From positions 1 to 64,000 of IMG/VR virus record IMGVR_UViG_3300007609_000011: a stretch of DNA of 64,000 nucleotides, one strand, 5' to 3'. Source of the DNA: a virus. A program made the translations under genes and the position numbers. The notes under the pieces are model-generated. The model made no database searches. It was not told the DNA's origin and saw only the letters and a list, made by a program, of their open reading frames with translations. Within the stretch, counting starts at the first letter, position 1; each line of letters starts with the position of its first letter. Positions 1-13,000 of this stretch are shown piece after piece.

Positions 1-3000
1 AATTCTGCAGTGCTGTCAACTGTTAACAGATTTGTATTTGCTTCATAACCCAACACATTAGCTGTGTTTGTGTTAAATGCAACTGTTACAAATTCGTTAT
101 CTACATCGTTGCCGACAATATCTATCCAATTTGCTGTGCTCTGTGTAGTATCAGCTGTCCAAGTAATACCGTCTTCGCTGATTAATGCATCATTGCTGTT
201 GTATGAAACCGCAACAAACACTCCTCCTGCATAAGATACAGCATTCCAGTTACCGCTTGGTACAGTTACGCTTGACCACGTTTCGCCACCGTCTGTCGAA
301 TATGCAAAGTTTGTAGAAGCTTGGCTAGAATTTCCAGCTACCGCTACAAATTTGCCGTTACCGTATGCAACACTACTCCAGTAATCGCTGGCTGGTAGTG
401 TGCTTGCTGTCCAAGATGCGCCGTCATTTGTGCTGTATGCTCCTGCGGTGCTTGCGGATGATACTCCTGAAACTGCTACAAATGCACCGTCACCGTATGC
501 AATGCTGGTCCAATCAGCAAATGCAGGTAAGGTGCTTGCAGTCCATGAAGTTCCATTGGTTGAAAATTCTGAAGTGTTTGTACCTATTTGAACAACTACA
601 AATGTTCCGTTTCCGAAAGCAATATCTGACCAATCTCTGGTGTTATTTAAAACATTCGAGTTAAACGTCCATGTAACACCATCACTAGAAGTTGCAACAT
701 CGTTACTACTGAAATACGGTATTACATAAGTTCCGTTGCCGTAAGCAATAGCTCTTGCATCGTCAGAACCTGTAGGAATAGTCCTATTAGTCCAGGTTTT
801 CCCGTCAGGTGAAGTAGCTACTGCAATACTGTTTCCTGCTACAGCAACATATTGATCGTCAGTTGTACTATAAGTCACCGCGCTCCAGTCTGAAGTCGAC
901 GGCAATGTACCTACCTGCCAATCTACAACAGTATCTTTAGATGTTTGCAAGATATCAATTTCTTTAACAGTAGCATTTCTCTCTGTCCAAGTTAAACCAT
1001 CTTGAGACGTAGCGGCTACTTCACTTTCAGCTAACGCTAAGAATACACCGTTGCCGTATGCAATTTTTCTCCAATCATCACTGCTTGTAATAGCACTTAG
1101 ATCTTTTCCTAAGTCTGCCCAGGTTTCTCCGTCGTTACTTACAGCAATTGCTCCATTTTTATCAGCAATCGCAACAAATATGTTGTTACCGAATGCTAAA
1201 TCCTGCCAGTTTGAATCTGAACTATCGTTGTTTGCAGGTAATGTAGAAGCAGTCCAGCTTACACCGTTTGTGCTGTAAGCGGCTTCTGCACTGAAGTTGC
1301 CTTCGATTACTACAAATTTACCTAAGCCAAATTCAATTGCTTTTGCACCGCTCGGTAGCGAACCAGTGTTCCATGTAGTTCCTGCATTTGCGGATACAGC
1401 CCTTAGTGTGCTAGAAGAATCACTTTCTGCTATTGCAACTACCAAGTTATTTCCGATAGCTAAGTCAACCCAATCAGCGGCTTCTCCTAATGATCCGCCA
1501 GCAGTCCAATTAACTCCATCTAAACTGTATGCAGTATCTGTACTTTGCTTGGCTACTGCTACATAGTAACCGATACCACTAACTACACCGTAGGTTACAG
1601 CACTCCATTGAACACTTGAAGGCATTCCTGCAATTTCCCAGGTAATACCGTCTTCACTCTGAGCGGCAACATCAAGTGTAGAGTCTCCTACACCACCTAC
1701 AGCTACCCATCTTGCAGAGATTGCAGTACCTGTGGATGTAATTGCATTAATTGCCCCACTTTCTGTAACTTCTGTTACAGTGATTGTAAGATTATTAACA
1801 CCTGTAGTTCCGCCTAGTACACTACCGTTAATTGTGATAGTGTCATTCACTTCGTACAATGTACCAGATGCACCTATGTCTACTGTGTACACTCCGTTTA
1901 CTCGGGTTATGTTAAAGGTTGCTAACGTTCCAGATGCACTTGTGGTGCTCGAAGGACTCACTAATGAATAGCTTCCTTCTCCGTTACCGTATGCTACGCC
2001 TGTCCAATTAAATCCGTTTGGCAGACTTCTGGTAGTTTTACTATATGGAGGAGTAGTAAACGTAATCCTAGGTGTAATCTCGTACTGAGATGTAATATCC
2101 GGATCCACAATAGTTGTTCCTGGCTTAAGATGATCCCATCCTTGTGCGCCATCGCTTTCTTTGTATACTGTTGCGGCTTTGCTTCCAGCATTATATGACT
2201 GAATATAACCGTATTGTCCTGCACCCGTTCCTGTTACAATGTAGATACTCATTCCGACATATGCCGCACTAGACTGAGTATCTGTTGCCGCAAGTGTTAT
2301 TGTTCCGCCTGCTGTGCCACCTTGTGCGGCATTAGCCGCTGTGAGATATCCTTCGCCTCCAGTTCCGCTAGAATCACCCGGATCTGTTAAGCGTACCTGA
2401 TAAACACCCCCATTTCGTGTTTCATCTCCAACAACTGCGGCTGAACTTCCTGCGCCACTAATACTAAAATCAGCAGTTGTATATTGCTCACCAGCATTTC
2501 CAAATTCAAATGCTAATACTTCATCGCCGTCGGTAATAACGTTGACAACATTTGCATCGTTGCCTCGGTTGTTAATTTCTCCAGTGATTTCTGTTTCTGT
2601 AATATCTACACCTTCAGATACTGATCCAAAATCACCATAAGAATTGTTACCATTTGTAGCACGAATCTGTCCACCGTTTTCTGCAAGATATCCAATGTGT
2701 GCATAATATGAGAACACTGATACAAGTTCTGCTCTACCTAAGTTAGTAATCCAAGCGCCGATGCCGTCTGAAATTACCTGTGTAAAGTCGTTTGATACAA
2801 TAGAATCATTACCGCCATTATGTATCGAACCGTCAATCTTTTGTCCAGTTGCTCCGATACCGAATGTTGTTACGTTCTGTACATAGGTTGATTTATTAGT
2901 AACCCAGGCAGTTTCGTCGTTTGGTCCCCAACCCGGATCCAGTGATACATATGCGCCTGCACGTGGACGTTGTGTTCCGTATTCATTCGCATCTGTTAGT

Positions 3001-6000
3001 GCCGATTGCTGTCCGGTTGTGTTACCGTCCGAACTACCATCTAATCCAAGAACAGTTTGATTGCGTAAACCGCAACCGTTTCTAACATAATACATATCTT
3101 CTAGTTTAGAACCAGTTAACGCATTTCTGTAATATCTTGCGGCATAATGCGACTTGTAATTACCTGTGTAAATCATATCGTAAGCAATTGCTTCAATGTA
3201 ATTTCTTACATCGTTTTCGCATCTCGCAGTTTCATAATAATAAGAAACTGTCATAGAGCCGGTTCCGTCTGCTAATGCAAATACCGAACCGTCGAGCTCT
3301 TCGCTAATAGTAAACTGTGTGCCGCTTACTACTTCTTTAACAAAATATGTAGTATCTGATACAACATTTCCAAACACAGTGCCAGAGAATCTTATAGTGT
3401 CTCCTGCAACCATCCAACTTGTGTCAGATATAGTAAATCTATCTGTAGATGCTGTGGTTGCTGTTACAGTATCTGTGTAAGTGTCATTAATATATGCAGT
3501 AGCTTCGGCTGCAAAGAAATCTTTGTTTAACAAAAGAATATTTGCACCATTAATTAAATCTAAATCTTCCACAGGAGTGTTAGTACCAACAACTATCGGT
3601 TTTGTTCCAGTATTAACATATGCAATGATTTCATCCCACAACTCTTGTGCGGTTACTACTGCGCCGGATGCCACAATATACGTTGCTTTCTTTTTAATGA
3701 AATCAATTGTTAATGACGTTGCAGTAAGTTGATCATTTATAACTTTGTTAGTGCTCACTGTTCCTTGTCTGTATGCTAACCCTGCCTGTATGCTTGCAAA
3801 GTTAGAATTAAACATTAAGTCATATCCTAATGCTTCTACGTGATAACCGTAATCTCTACCACATTTATCTTCGTCAAACAATAACGTTGGAATTTCTCTC
3901 TTGATATGCTGTATTCCGTCTGTTTGAATAGTAGTTTTTGCGTCTTCTAAAAGTGTTCTAGCTGTAACTAAGTCTGTGCTTACCCAAGAAGTTCCAGGTT
4001 CTACAACAGTCGGTAATGTTCCGTCGTTGTTAATTACGTCTATTAATAGTTGAATATTATCTTCTACCAGTGTTACTGAAGCTGCCGATCCAGCAGTACC
4101 AGACTTATCTTGGGTTTCTCCGTTTCCGCTAGACTTAGAGACATCATTTTCTTGCACAATATCACTAACTACGCTTTTTAATCTAGCCCACCAAGCAAGT
4201 GTTTCTGCTTCGCGATCAGCAATTTTAATTAGATCTCCGTCGTAGCTGAAGAATCTATCAGCATTTCTAACAGACTGATAATTTCCGCCATAAGTTAGCT
4301 CGTATTTTAGAATGTCTAAAATATCGGTAATTTCGGCCGTAATTGTCTCTTCATTGTATGTAAAACTAGAAGTAAACGGTGCGGTTTCTGCTGTAACCTG
4401 ATCATCAATCCACGCAACTATTTCTTCTGTTATAAATGTTCTGTTTGCATCTAGTTGATCTCTTGCATCGCCATATCCTGTTAGGTATCCAACATTATAC
4501 CCAGTCGGGTCTGTGAATACAAAAGCATCTGCCGCTCCTTCACCGTTTTCTAAAATATCTTTTATTTCGTCGGCATTATTTTCTAATCTAGTTATCGCAG
4601 TTGAACTACCAGTATTACCGGCTTTTTGACTGCTTGTATCTTGAGTTACTGTATTTCCTGTTGTAGGAGTTACTGAAGTGTTTGCAATTACTTCATCAGT
4701 TATACTCTTAAGATGGGTTAACGCCGCTACTGATTTTGCTTTGTCATTATCAGCAATGATTTTGCCTGCAGGAGAAACTCGTGTTGAGCGCAATTCATCC
4801 CCTACAATTGCTGTTTCGGCAGGAATAATAATTGGTAAAACTTCTTCAAACAATCCAGTTTTAACAAAAATTGAATAATTAATTTTTACTTGTGCTGGAA
4901 GGTCATCAAGATCTCCTGCTGTGATAGCATCTGTTACAATTTCTATGAGCGATGATGCTAATGTAAACGCTCCAGCTTCAGCAGTATAACCAAAATCAAT
5001 ATATTGCTTTATTCTGTTTGCGAGAATTATACCATTTTCTGATTGATAGTTTGTATCCGGTGCCAAATTTGCTAAAACTTTTTCAATAAGAGTTACACCG
5101 TAATTGATGCTTGCAACAGTTTCATCTTCTTGTCCTGAAATGTAGCTCGCACCTAATTCTGTAAAATAACTTTGTGCTACCTCTCTAATTTTACGATTAC
5201 CGCCATGCGTCAAATCATAAACAACCGCATCTAAAAGTAATCCCATATCGCGCTGACACTTAGATTTATCATACGTGAACGCACTTGTAAACGGAGCAAT
5301 ATCATTTGCAATCTGATAGTCTGTCCATTCAACAATTTCTTTTTGAACAAACGTTCTGTTTCTTTCTAGCAAATATTTTGCGTTTGGATTTTCTGGACCT
5401 TTATCTACCTGTTCAGAAGCATATCTAACAGTTCTAAACGGTCTATCAATACTTAGTCCCCACAACGGAGCTGGGCTGTCTGTTCCTTCTGTTGAAACAT
5501 AATAAGTTCTAGGAACATTACCCCAAGTATACCATGCCGGTTGTCCATCAACAACAGCTAATACTTGTCCTTCATTTCCAATAGGAAGTCTTGTCGGACC
5601 TGCGCCGCTATAAAATACTATATCGCCAGCAGTGTTTAATACACTTTCTTCTAAGCCAGCGGTTAAAAGATTCCAATATGTACCTGTTAAATCTTTTTCA
5701 GGACTGTTGTTAGTTGGTGTTTGGGTGCTGTCGTCATCGTCTGAAGTGTGTTTTAAAACACAAACATAGGAGTTAGACCCGAATCTAACAGCATCACCTA
5801 AAAGATACTGTGTTTCATTGTCCCATTCGCCTCTCCAGCGGAATCCAGAATTTAATCTTACCCAATAAGTACCTAAGTTGTCATCTGGTGGGAATCCAGT
5901 TCCGTCTTGTATTGCATAGTAAGTGTAAGAGCCATGTCTAACAACTTCACCAACTTTATAAGCAGTTGCCCCGTCCCAGTCTCCATTAAAATTGAATGCT

Positions 6001-6974
6001 TCCAGGAACAAATCCCAGTTTGCAGTACCAGTCGAAGGAGTACTGTTGTCGTGAACAGTCTTAGCAATATAGCTGTATCCACCGTACTTAACAATGTCGC
6101 CTGGTTGGTAAGTTGTTCCGCTATTCCAGATTAGTTCATACTGAATACCTTCGGAAAACAATGCAAAATTAGAATCATTAAATGAGGCAGAAGATGTATG
6201 TTCTGTTGTACAAATCCATATTCCTGCGCCATATTTTACAAGATCGTTAATCTTATATCTTACTGAAGAACCTGACCAAGCACCTTTGTACTCAACACCT
6301 TTATGGAAATAATCCCACTTGGCTTGATCGTCTTCTAATCCAAGTGTTTCAGTAGCGGCTGATGTGTGTCCGGTGTTACAAACATAAATTTGTCCGCCGT
6401 ACTTAACTAGATCGTTTAACTTATATCTTGTTCCGGTTGCCCACTCGTCCTTCCAGTCAAGTCCTAGCGAGAATGTATCCCAGCTTGCTTGATCGTCTTC
6501 TAGTCCGTCGGCAGCATCTGCGGCTGATGTGTGTCCGGTATTGGCAATATAAGAAATACCGCCATACTTAACTACATCATTAACTTTATATGTTGTTCCA
6601 GTAGCCCAATCGCCGGTCCAATTTAAACTTTCGGCAAATAAATCCCACTTGGCTTGATCGTCTTCGAGCAAAGATTGCGAGGTATGGCCTTCGTTCGCGA
6701 TGTAAAGATATCCGCCATATTTGACAATATCGTTTACTTTATAAAGTGTGCTTCCACTCCATGTTCCTGTCCAAGTTTGACCATCAGCAAACTGATTCCA
6801 TCTAGTTGGAACATTTTCTAAGTCCGTGTAAAAATCTGAGGCAGATGTGTGTCCTTCAACACACAAGAAAGTCTTGCCACCGTAATTAACAATATCATCT
6901 TTAAAATATGTAGTAGAAGAGCCCCAAGCTCCTTTCCATACAAATCTAATTCTACCAAGTTTAAATTCTGCCAT
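1..6974 (-). CDS. Giant tail-fibre/adhesin-like structural protein A (partial, C-terminus beyond left edge)
   Basis: The frame is open from the ATG at 6974 to the left edge, giving at least 2324 residues. The start has a Shine-Dalgarno TTGGAG. The first ~470 residues are about eight repeats of ~55 residues with the pattern W.G.W...T.Y..nDIVkYGG..Y.c...HtS, resembling chitin-binding type 3/CBM5/12 modules. A beta-helix-like part follows (TYYVSTEGTDSP; later RPRAGAYVSLDPGWG and NDFTQVISDGIGAW). The visible C-terminal third has about twelve BNR/Asp-box motifs such as STDGGETW, SEDGITW and SPDGKTW, each after a YGNG.FVAVA strand. I infer a virion-surface protein that binds host glycans. It is a paralogue of the next gene. 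Asp-boxes also occur in sialidases, but I see no set of sialidase active-site residues, so I do not call an enzyme. Confidence 0.8.
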   Translation of the reverse strand, partial: MAEFKLGRIRFVWKGAWGSSTTYFKDDIVNYGGKTFLCVEGHTSASDFYTDLENVPTRWNQFADGQTWTGTWSGSTLYKVNDIVKYGGYLYIANEGHTSQSLLEDDQAKWDLFAESLNWTGDWATGTTYKVNDVVKYGGISYIANTGHTSAADAADGLEDDQASWDTFSLGLDWKDEWATGTRYKLNDLVKYGGQIYVCNTGHTSAATETLGLEDDQAKWDYFHKGVEYKGAWSGSSVRYKINDLVKYGAGIWICTTEHTSSASFNDSNFALFSEGIQYELIWNSGTTYQPGDIVKYGGYSYIAKTVHDNSTPSTGTANWDLFLEAFNFNGDWDGATAYKVGEVVRHGSYTYYAIQDGTGFPPDDNLGTYWVRLNSGFRWRGEWDNETQYLLGDAVRFGSNSYVCVLKHTSDDDDSTQTPTNNSPEKDLTGTYWNLLTAGLEESVLNTAGDIVFYSGAGPTRLPIGNEGQVLAVVDGQPAWYTWGNVPRTYYVSTEGTDSPAPLWGLSIDRPFRTVRYASEQVDKGPENPNAKYLLERNRTFVQKEIVEWTDYQIANDIAPFTSAFTYDKSKCQRDMGLLLDAVVYDLTHGGNRKIREVAQSYFTELGASYISGQEDETVASINYGVTLIEKVLANLAPDTNYQSENGIILANRIKQYIDFGYTAEAGAFTLASSLIEIVTDAITAGDLDDLPAQVKINYSIFVKTGLFEEVLPIIIPAETAIVGDELRSTRVSPAGKIIADNDKAKSVAALTHLKSITDEVIANTSVTPTTGNTVTQDTSSQKAGNTGSSTAITRLENNADEIKDILENGEGAADAFVFTDPTGYNVGYLTGYGDARDQLDANRTFITEEIVAWIDDQVTAETAPFTSSFTYNEETITAEITDILDILKYELTYGGNYQSVRNADRFFSYDGDLIKIADREAETLAWWARLKSVVSDIVQENDVSKSSGNGETQDKSGTAGSAASVTLVEDNIQLLIDVINNDGTLPTVVEPGTSWVSTDLVTARTLLEDAKTTIQTDGIQHIKREIPTLLFDEDKCGRDYGYHVEALGYDLMFNSNFASIQAGLAYRQGTVSTNKVINDQLTATSLTIDFIKKKATYIVASGAVVTAQELWDEIIAYVNTGTKPIVVGTNTPVEDLDLINGANILLLNKDFFAAEATAYINDTYTDTVTATTASTDRFTISDTSWMVAGDTIRFSGTVFGNVVSDTTYFVKEVVSGTQFTISEELDGSVFALADGTGSMTVSYYYETARCENDVRNYIEAIAYDMIYTGNYKSHYAARYYRNALTGSKLEDMYYVRNGCGLRNQTVLGLDGSSDGNTTGQQSALTDANEYGTQRPRAGAYVSLDPGWGPNDETAWVTNKSTYVQNVTTFGIGATGQKIDGSIHNGGNDSIVSNDFTQVISDGIGAWITNLGRAELVSVFSYYAHIGYLAENGGQIRATNGNNSYGDFGSVSEGVDITETEITGEINNRGNDANVVNVITDGDEVLAFEFGNAGEQYTTADFSISGAGSSAAVVGDETRNGGVYQVRLTDPGDSSGTGGEGYLTAANAAQGGTAGGTITLAATDTQSSAAYVGMSIYIVTGTGAGQYGYIQSYNAGSKAATVYKESDGAQGWDHLKPGTTIVDPDITSQYEITPRITFTTPPYSKTTRSLPNGFNWTGVAYGNGEGSYSLVSPSSTTSASGTLATFNITRVNGVYTVDIGASGTLYEVNDTITINGSVLGGTTGVNNLTITVTEVTESGAINAITSTGTAISARWVAVGGVGDSTLDVAAQSEDGITWEIAGMPSSVQWSAVTYGVVSGIGYYVAVAKQSTDTAYSLDGVNWTAGGSLGEAADWVDLAIGNNLVVAIAESDSSSTLRAVSANAGTTWNTGSLPSGAKAIEFGLGKFVVIEGNFSAEAAYSTNGVSWTASTLPANNDSSDSNWQDLAFGNNIFVAIADKNGAIAVSNDGETWADLGKDLSAITSSDDWRKIAYGNGVFLALAESEVAATSQDGLTWTERNATVKEIDILQTSKDTVVDWQVGTLPSTSDWSAVTYSTTDDQYVAVAGNSIAVATSPDGKTWTNRTIPTGSDDARAIAYGNGTYVIPYFSSNDVATSSDGVTWTFNSNVLNNTRDWSDIAFGNGTFVVVQIGTNTSEFSTNGTSWTASTLPAFADWTSIAYGDGAFVAVSGVSSASTAGAYSTNDGASWTASTLPASDYWSSVAYGNGKFVAVAGNSSQASTNFAYSTDGGETWSSVTVPSGNWNAVSYAGGVFVAVSYNSNDALISEDGITWTADTTQSTANWIDIVGNDVDNEFVTVAFNTNTANVLGYEANTNLLTVDSTAE

Positions 6975-6994
6975 TTATTGCTCCAACTAATTAA

Positions 6995-7002
6995 TATTTA
7001 TT
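6995..7002 (-). promoter_or_regulatory. Candidate late promoter, AATAAATA
   Basis: AATAAATA on the minus strand fits the NATAAATA form of the T4-type late promoter recognised by gp55. It lies 20 nt before the ATG of giant gene A and just downstream of the stop of giant gene B. It would give a leader of about 15 nt that contains the TTGGAG ribosome site. Confidence 0.55.
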
Positions 7003-7006
7003 GTTT

Positions 7007-10000
7007 TTACTCATTGTTTCCTGAAAGGAACACTGATTGTTGTAACCAAACTCCGTCAATACCACCTTGGAAAGTCATTTTAACAGGAACATTAATTTCA
7101 ACCCCTGTTGTTGTGGTAAATTGATTTGGACCCATAGTTACTACCCCGGCGGTCATCTGTCCTGTAATAGCATCGGAGCCACCGCCTGACACCCTTGCAG
7201 TAATAAACGCTTTAATTGCACGTTGTGTAGGTATAATGTTGTTACTGTCGGCGGTAAACGTCGGATCTGTTGAGAATTCTCTAACCACAACACCCGATCC
7301 GCCGACACTAACACCACCTAATACTAATTCTTCTAATCCTTCTAGATCAAAGAAGTCAGCATTGATTGTTACAATACCAGTTGACTGCTCTACAGCAAAC
7401 AATTCGCCAACTCGGAAATTACCGTTTTGATCTGTGCTTGTGTAAAATACTCGTCCGCCATCTGCTTCAATAACTTCATCCTGTGGTGCTCTAACTGTTC
7501 CAATTGGAAATAACACGTTAGGGTAGTTAGTTTGTACAAAATTGCCTAATCCTATATCTAGGAAATCGTGTCCTGATAACCGCACTTGACTGTATTGCTG
7601 TCTAATTTCTAATGAATCGCCGTGTCCTGGACTTTCGTCTCTGTCTAAATCTTTAGCGATTGTTAAACGTGCTGTAACATTAGGAAATTCTCCTTCTAAT
7701 ACTGTTACTGATAACAATTTGTATGTATAATCTGTAATTTCATCAAAATTAACGTTGTCGCCAGGTCCTGGAATTCTAGTTAATCCGCTTACAATTATGT
7801 CACTGCCGGTCTGGAACTGATCTTTAAATCCATCGCCGGTAATGGTTACAAATGTTGTGTTATTTTGGAATCCTGTACCTGCGTTTACCAAGGTTGGGTT
7901 TCCTAATACACCGTGATGTGTTCTAACATTAACAGCAACATCACCTGTATTGTTTGGATCTGTTAAAACAAATGCCGGGGCACTACCGTATCCACTTCCT
8001 GGTTCCCAGATGCTGATAGCACTTATTCTCTGACCAACTACACTGACCCTGGCTTGTGCTCTTACACCTGTTCGAATGTCTCTAACAGGGTTGCGATTTC
8101 CAGTATTTCTAGAGATTACAATAAATCTTCCGGTGTTTTCCGAATTACCGAACGCTACTGTTGACCACTCCGAGCTCCCTGATAACGTTTCACTTTCCCA
8201 GCGGATACCGTCTTCTGATACCGCACAAGAACCAGAATCTTCTGCAACTGCAACGAATAATCCTTGCCCGTATGTAATATCTTGCCAGTTGTCAGCAGTA
8301 GGTAAATTTCCTTGTACCCAGGTTTCACCATCGAAACTGATAAAGCTGTTGTTTGATCCTTCAAACCCGCCTTCAATTGCAACAAATCTATTATTACCGA
8401 ACGTAATTGCATATGCGCCGCCTGGCATTGAACTTTCTGTCCAAGTATCGCCGCCATCAGCAGAGTATGCCGATTCGGTATTACTCGAAGCACTTTCAGC
8501 AATGGCTACAAATTTTCCTTTACCATATGTTATGGCTGACCAATCAGACCCTGATGGTAATGTAATAGTAGTCCAAGTATCGCCGTCATCTGTTGATTTA
8601 ACGGCAGTGTCGCCGCCTGAAGCTACTGCTATCCACACACCGTCACCGTATGCGACACCTGTATAGCTTAGTGAAGGTGCTCCAGCAAGTGCCCATGATA
8701 TACCGTCAGTGCTTATTGCTGATACACCATCGCCGACCGCTATATAATTGCCGTTACCGTAAGCAATGCTTTTCCATCTAGCTGAAGCAGGAAGTGTACT
8801 GAAAGTCCATTCTACACCATTATCGCTGGTTCCTACTGCTGTAGAAACAGTAGTTCCGCCTGCGATTGCAACAAATTGACCATCGGCATATATAACTTTT
8901 GTGAACGGATTACCCGAACCTGAAGAATACATAGTAGCAGAATTAACTGAATAACCTGGACTAGAAAATGTAACTCTAGGTTCGATAGTGTAATTTGTTG
9001 TTGTGTTTAAAGTAGTTTCGGCCGGTGTTCCAGGATTAATGTTGTTCCATCCTAGATGATGTAACTCCATATCGCCTGTTTCGTTAATCAATCCAAAGGC
9101 TGTGTTTGCTACTGTGGAAAACTGATAGATTGTTGATGTACTACCAGCAGTAATATACATTTTTTCTCCGCTGTTTGCAAATTCAATTGCTCCTATTGCA
9201 GAGGCTACCGTACCACTAAAATCATATGTTACACTGTCGTACGAGGCAGAGCTTAAATCAAACGATGCGCTTAACCCGTATCTATACACAGCATCCGAAT
9301 CATTTACAAATATTTTTGTGCCATCATCATTGAAATATGCTCCGCCTAAATTATCATTAGTAGTTTGAAGAGCAGTATCTAAGGCTATCGAATCATCTGT
9401 AGCAGTTGTGATATCAAATTCTGTTGAAAGAGAATATTGATGTATTTGTTGTGACGCGACAGTAGATTCAACGATATACATTTTGCTTCCTGAATTGTTA
9501 AAAAGTACATCCGTCGGATCAATGCTTGAAACTGCATTTGCATCATAAGTTGCTGGAGTAGGATCAATTGAAGTTACATCATAAGCAACAGACAAATCGT
9601 GTTCGTAAATTAATCCAGTTGTTTCGTTGGCAAAATATAGTTTAGTACCAGTAGCATTGAATGTTAGACCGGTATGGGTGTTTAATCCGCTGTCGAAGGT
9701 ATTGATAGCAGTGGCGCTTTCAATATTAAAGTTATCATACATAAAATATTCTGTTACCACACCGCCTTCTAGCACAAATGCTTTGGTTCCTATATCGTTG
9801 AAAACTATTCCTCGAGGAGTCCCGCCTGTGTTTAAAGTTATACTGTCGGAAACAGCATTAGATAATGTGTAACCTGTTTTGTCAGGTGATGTGGAAATAG
9901 TAATGTTACTTCCGCTAACACTGTTAACATAATATATTGTAGTTTCTTGGATATTACCATAATGCGTTCCTGTAAATATTACAGGATCACCTATGCTTAA

Positions 10001-13000
10001 TCCTTCTGTACTGTCAAGAACAACTAAATTTCCAATCGCTTGTGTTTCTAAAACAGTTTTCTTAGGATAATACTCGTCGCCAACATAAACAATTTTTGAT
10101 GTATCGTCATATTCTGCAACATAGCCGTATTGTCCTGCGCCTGTTCCGGATTGAATATAAACACGCATTTCTCTGTATGTTGCAGGAACTTCTTCATCGG
10201 CCGCCGCGATAGTTATCGTCTTGTCAGTGCCTGCCTGTGCCGAGTTAGTAGTAAACTTATAACCGGCACCACCTGCAATTCCTGAATCACCAGGATCGGT
10301 AATTCTAACTTCATAAACAGCGTCATCTCTAATTTCATCTCCGAGCAATTCTTGATTTAATCCAGAACCAGAAACTGTAAATGTTGCTGACGTATATTCA
10401 TTACCAGCATTGCTGAAAAATAACTTTGATATTTCTTGATTTTTAGTTTGTACAGATGCTACATCAGCTTCAAAATATCGGTTGTTAACTGATGCTTGAA
10501 TTGGCGCTTCACTTACATTAAATCCTTCAGCAACCGCACCAAAAGTTCCGTAAGAACAGTTTCCGTTAGTTCCTCGAATTTTTCCGCCGCGTGTACACAA
10601 ATAACCTATGTGATTATAGTATGTAAACACCGATACTGCTTCTGTTTTTCCAGTTCCGTTACACCAGACACCTATACCGTCAGATAATATTTGTGTAAAA
10701 TCGTTCGAAACAATTGTTTGATTACCGCCGGCGTGTAAGTCGCCGTCGATTTTTAAACCGATACAGCCGTCGCCGAATGTAGTAACATTTTGTACATAAG
10801 GAGATTTAGAACCTACCCAAACAGTGTCATCTTGTGTTCCCCAGCCTGGATCTAGAGATGCATAAGCTCCTGCCGTCGGTCTTCTTGTTAAATTAGCATT
10901 AAGATCACCTAGTGTTCCGCTTAAGCCTGTTAAGGTACAGTTTCTTAATCCAGTACCGTCTCTTAAAAGAAACATATTTTGTATTTTATTTCTATCGTAG
11001 CTGTTTGCATTTAAGAAATATTGCGATTCTAGTCCTGTTCTGTAGTTTCCTGGATATTGGGTATCATAAATTATAGCATCAATTACTCTAGCTATATTAG
11101 AATCTAACTGTGTTTCGTTGTAATCGTATAATGGTTGTACAGTTGTAATGTATGCTTTTAGTTCAGCGAGTATAAAACTTCTATTTGCTACTAACAAATT
11201 ATATGCATTTACTTCTGCTTCATCGGTGGAAGCTGTGTTAGTACTGTTTACCGATGCAACAAGACCGTCATTTAAAATTGACACTAATTGTCCTAACAGT
11301 GAGGAATAGTTAGTGGCTGTATCATCTGTTGACGGCGATCCTAAGAATACTTGAGATTCATTACTGTAAAGATTTGTTCCAAATGTAGGCTGTAATTCGT
11401 CAGCAGTGCCAATCTCTTGTTCTAACACAACAAACTCAACTATGCTTTGGAAATACTGTATAATCTGTATTAGATAGGTTAAATCTAAATCTGAAATTAT
11501 AGGTTGGGTGGGGCGAATTACAGTGCTTCGTAATTCATCACCTACCACTGCACAGAATGCAGGAACTGTTAACGGTAAAACTTCGTCAAATATACCTGTT
11601 CTAACATAAATTGTCGAATTTCCTGATACATTATCTCTTACATACTCTAGTGCATATCTTAGTGTTTTCCATGGAGCATTTTGATCTCTACCTAAATTAG
11701 GGCTATCAACTCCATCGTTTGCAACAAAGAAAACCGAAGTTGCAGAATTTAGATTTTTCCAAGATATATCGCTATCTTGAACTGCTAATGTTTGTTTTTC
11801 GTTACCGATAGTTATTCTTCTATTTCCGATAGAACTTCCATCTTCTTGAACTCCGTAACTGAGAATATCACCGACTTCTTTTAAGACGTTATCTGGATCT
11901 CCTAAAATTAAAGGTTCCCAATAAAAACCTCCGTCGTCTTCTGGGCTGTTACCTGCATCAGAAACGTGTCTTCTTAATGCTCTATAAGAACTAGATGTCA
12001 ATACAACAACATCGCCTTCTACATACGTGTTGCCTGCACCCCAGATTCCTACCCACTTTTCGCCTGGAATAATTAAATCCCAGTAATCTGAGTTGACTGT
12101 ACTATCATCTGTTAAGATATCCGGATCTTCACCTATAGAATCTGCCACCGCAACAAATACCTGGCCGCTTCTTCTTACTACATCGCCTAAACGATACGAA
12201 GAAGTTCTTCCCCACTCTCCTCTAACATTTGAGTTTTCAAATAACAACGTCCATGACGCATTAGGTTGTGCAGTATCATATGTAGGTATTATTCCAGACC
12301 CAGTAGCTCGATTTACAAATAAATATCCACCGTATCGAACAATGTCTCCTATTTGATAAACAGTATCTTCGTTCCATTCGTTATCAAATTCTTGTCCTGG
12401 ACAATATATTGAAAAATTTCCTGCTAAAAATCCATCTGCTTCTCTGGAAGTATGTGCAACAGTTACTTGGTACAGGTATGAACCGTATTTTACAATATCA
12501 TTAGCTTTATATCGATAACCTTCAGCAACATAATTGCCAACATATTCAACTCCATTAACAAACACAGACCATTTGTCGCTATCGTCTTCTAATCCATCCG
12601 CAGAAGTCGCCGATGACTCGTGTCCTTCGGTACATCTATAAACAATGCCACCATAACGAACTATATCATTCACTTTATATCTGTTAGAAGTTGTCCAATC
12701 TCCTTTCCAATCTTGTCCAAGATTAACAATTTCCCACTTGTCTTGATCGATTTCTAAACCAGTAACATCGGTAGAATCACTAATATGTCCTTCGGTACAT
12801 CTATAAACGATCCCACCGTAACGAGCAATATCATTTAATTTATAAAATGTACTTGTTGTCCAATCAGTAACCCAGTTATCTGAACTGACTTGAACTGTCC
12901 AGTAACTTAATGATAAATCGTCATAAAAATTATCTGAAGAATCTACGGAGGTATGTCCTTCAGTACAAAGGTATACAATACCTCCGTATTTTACTAAATC

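Noticed and set aside
6220-6960. CRISPR array or DNA tandem repeat
   Set aside because: The regular ~150-170-nt repeats are inside an open frame and code for CBM5/12-like protein repeats. DNA identity between units is only partial and there are no short constant repeats with unique spacers.
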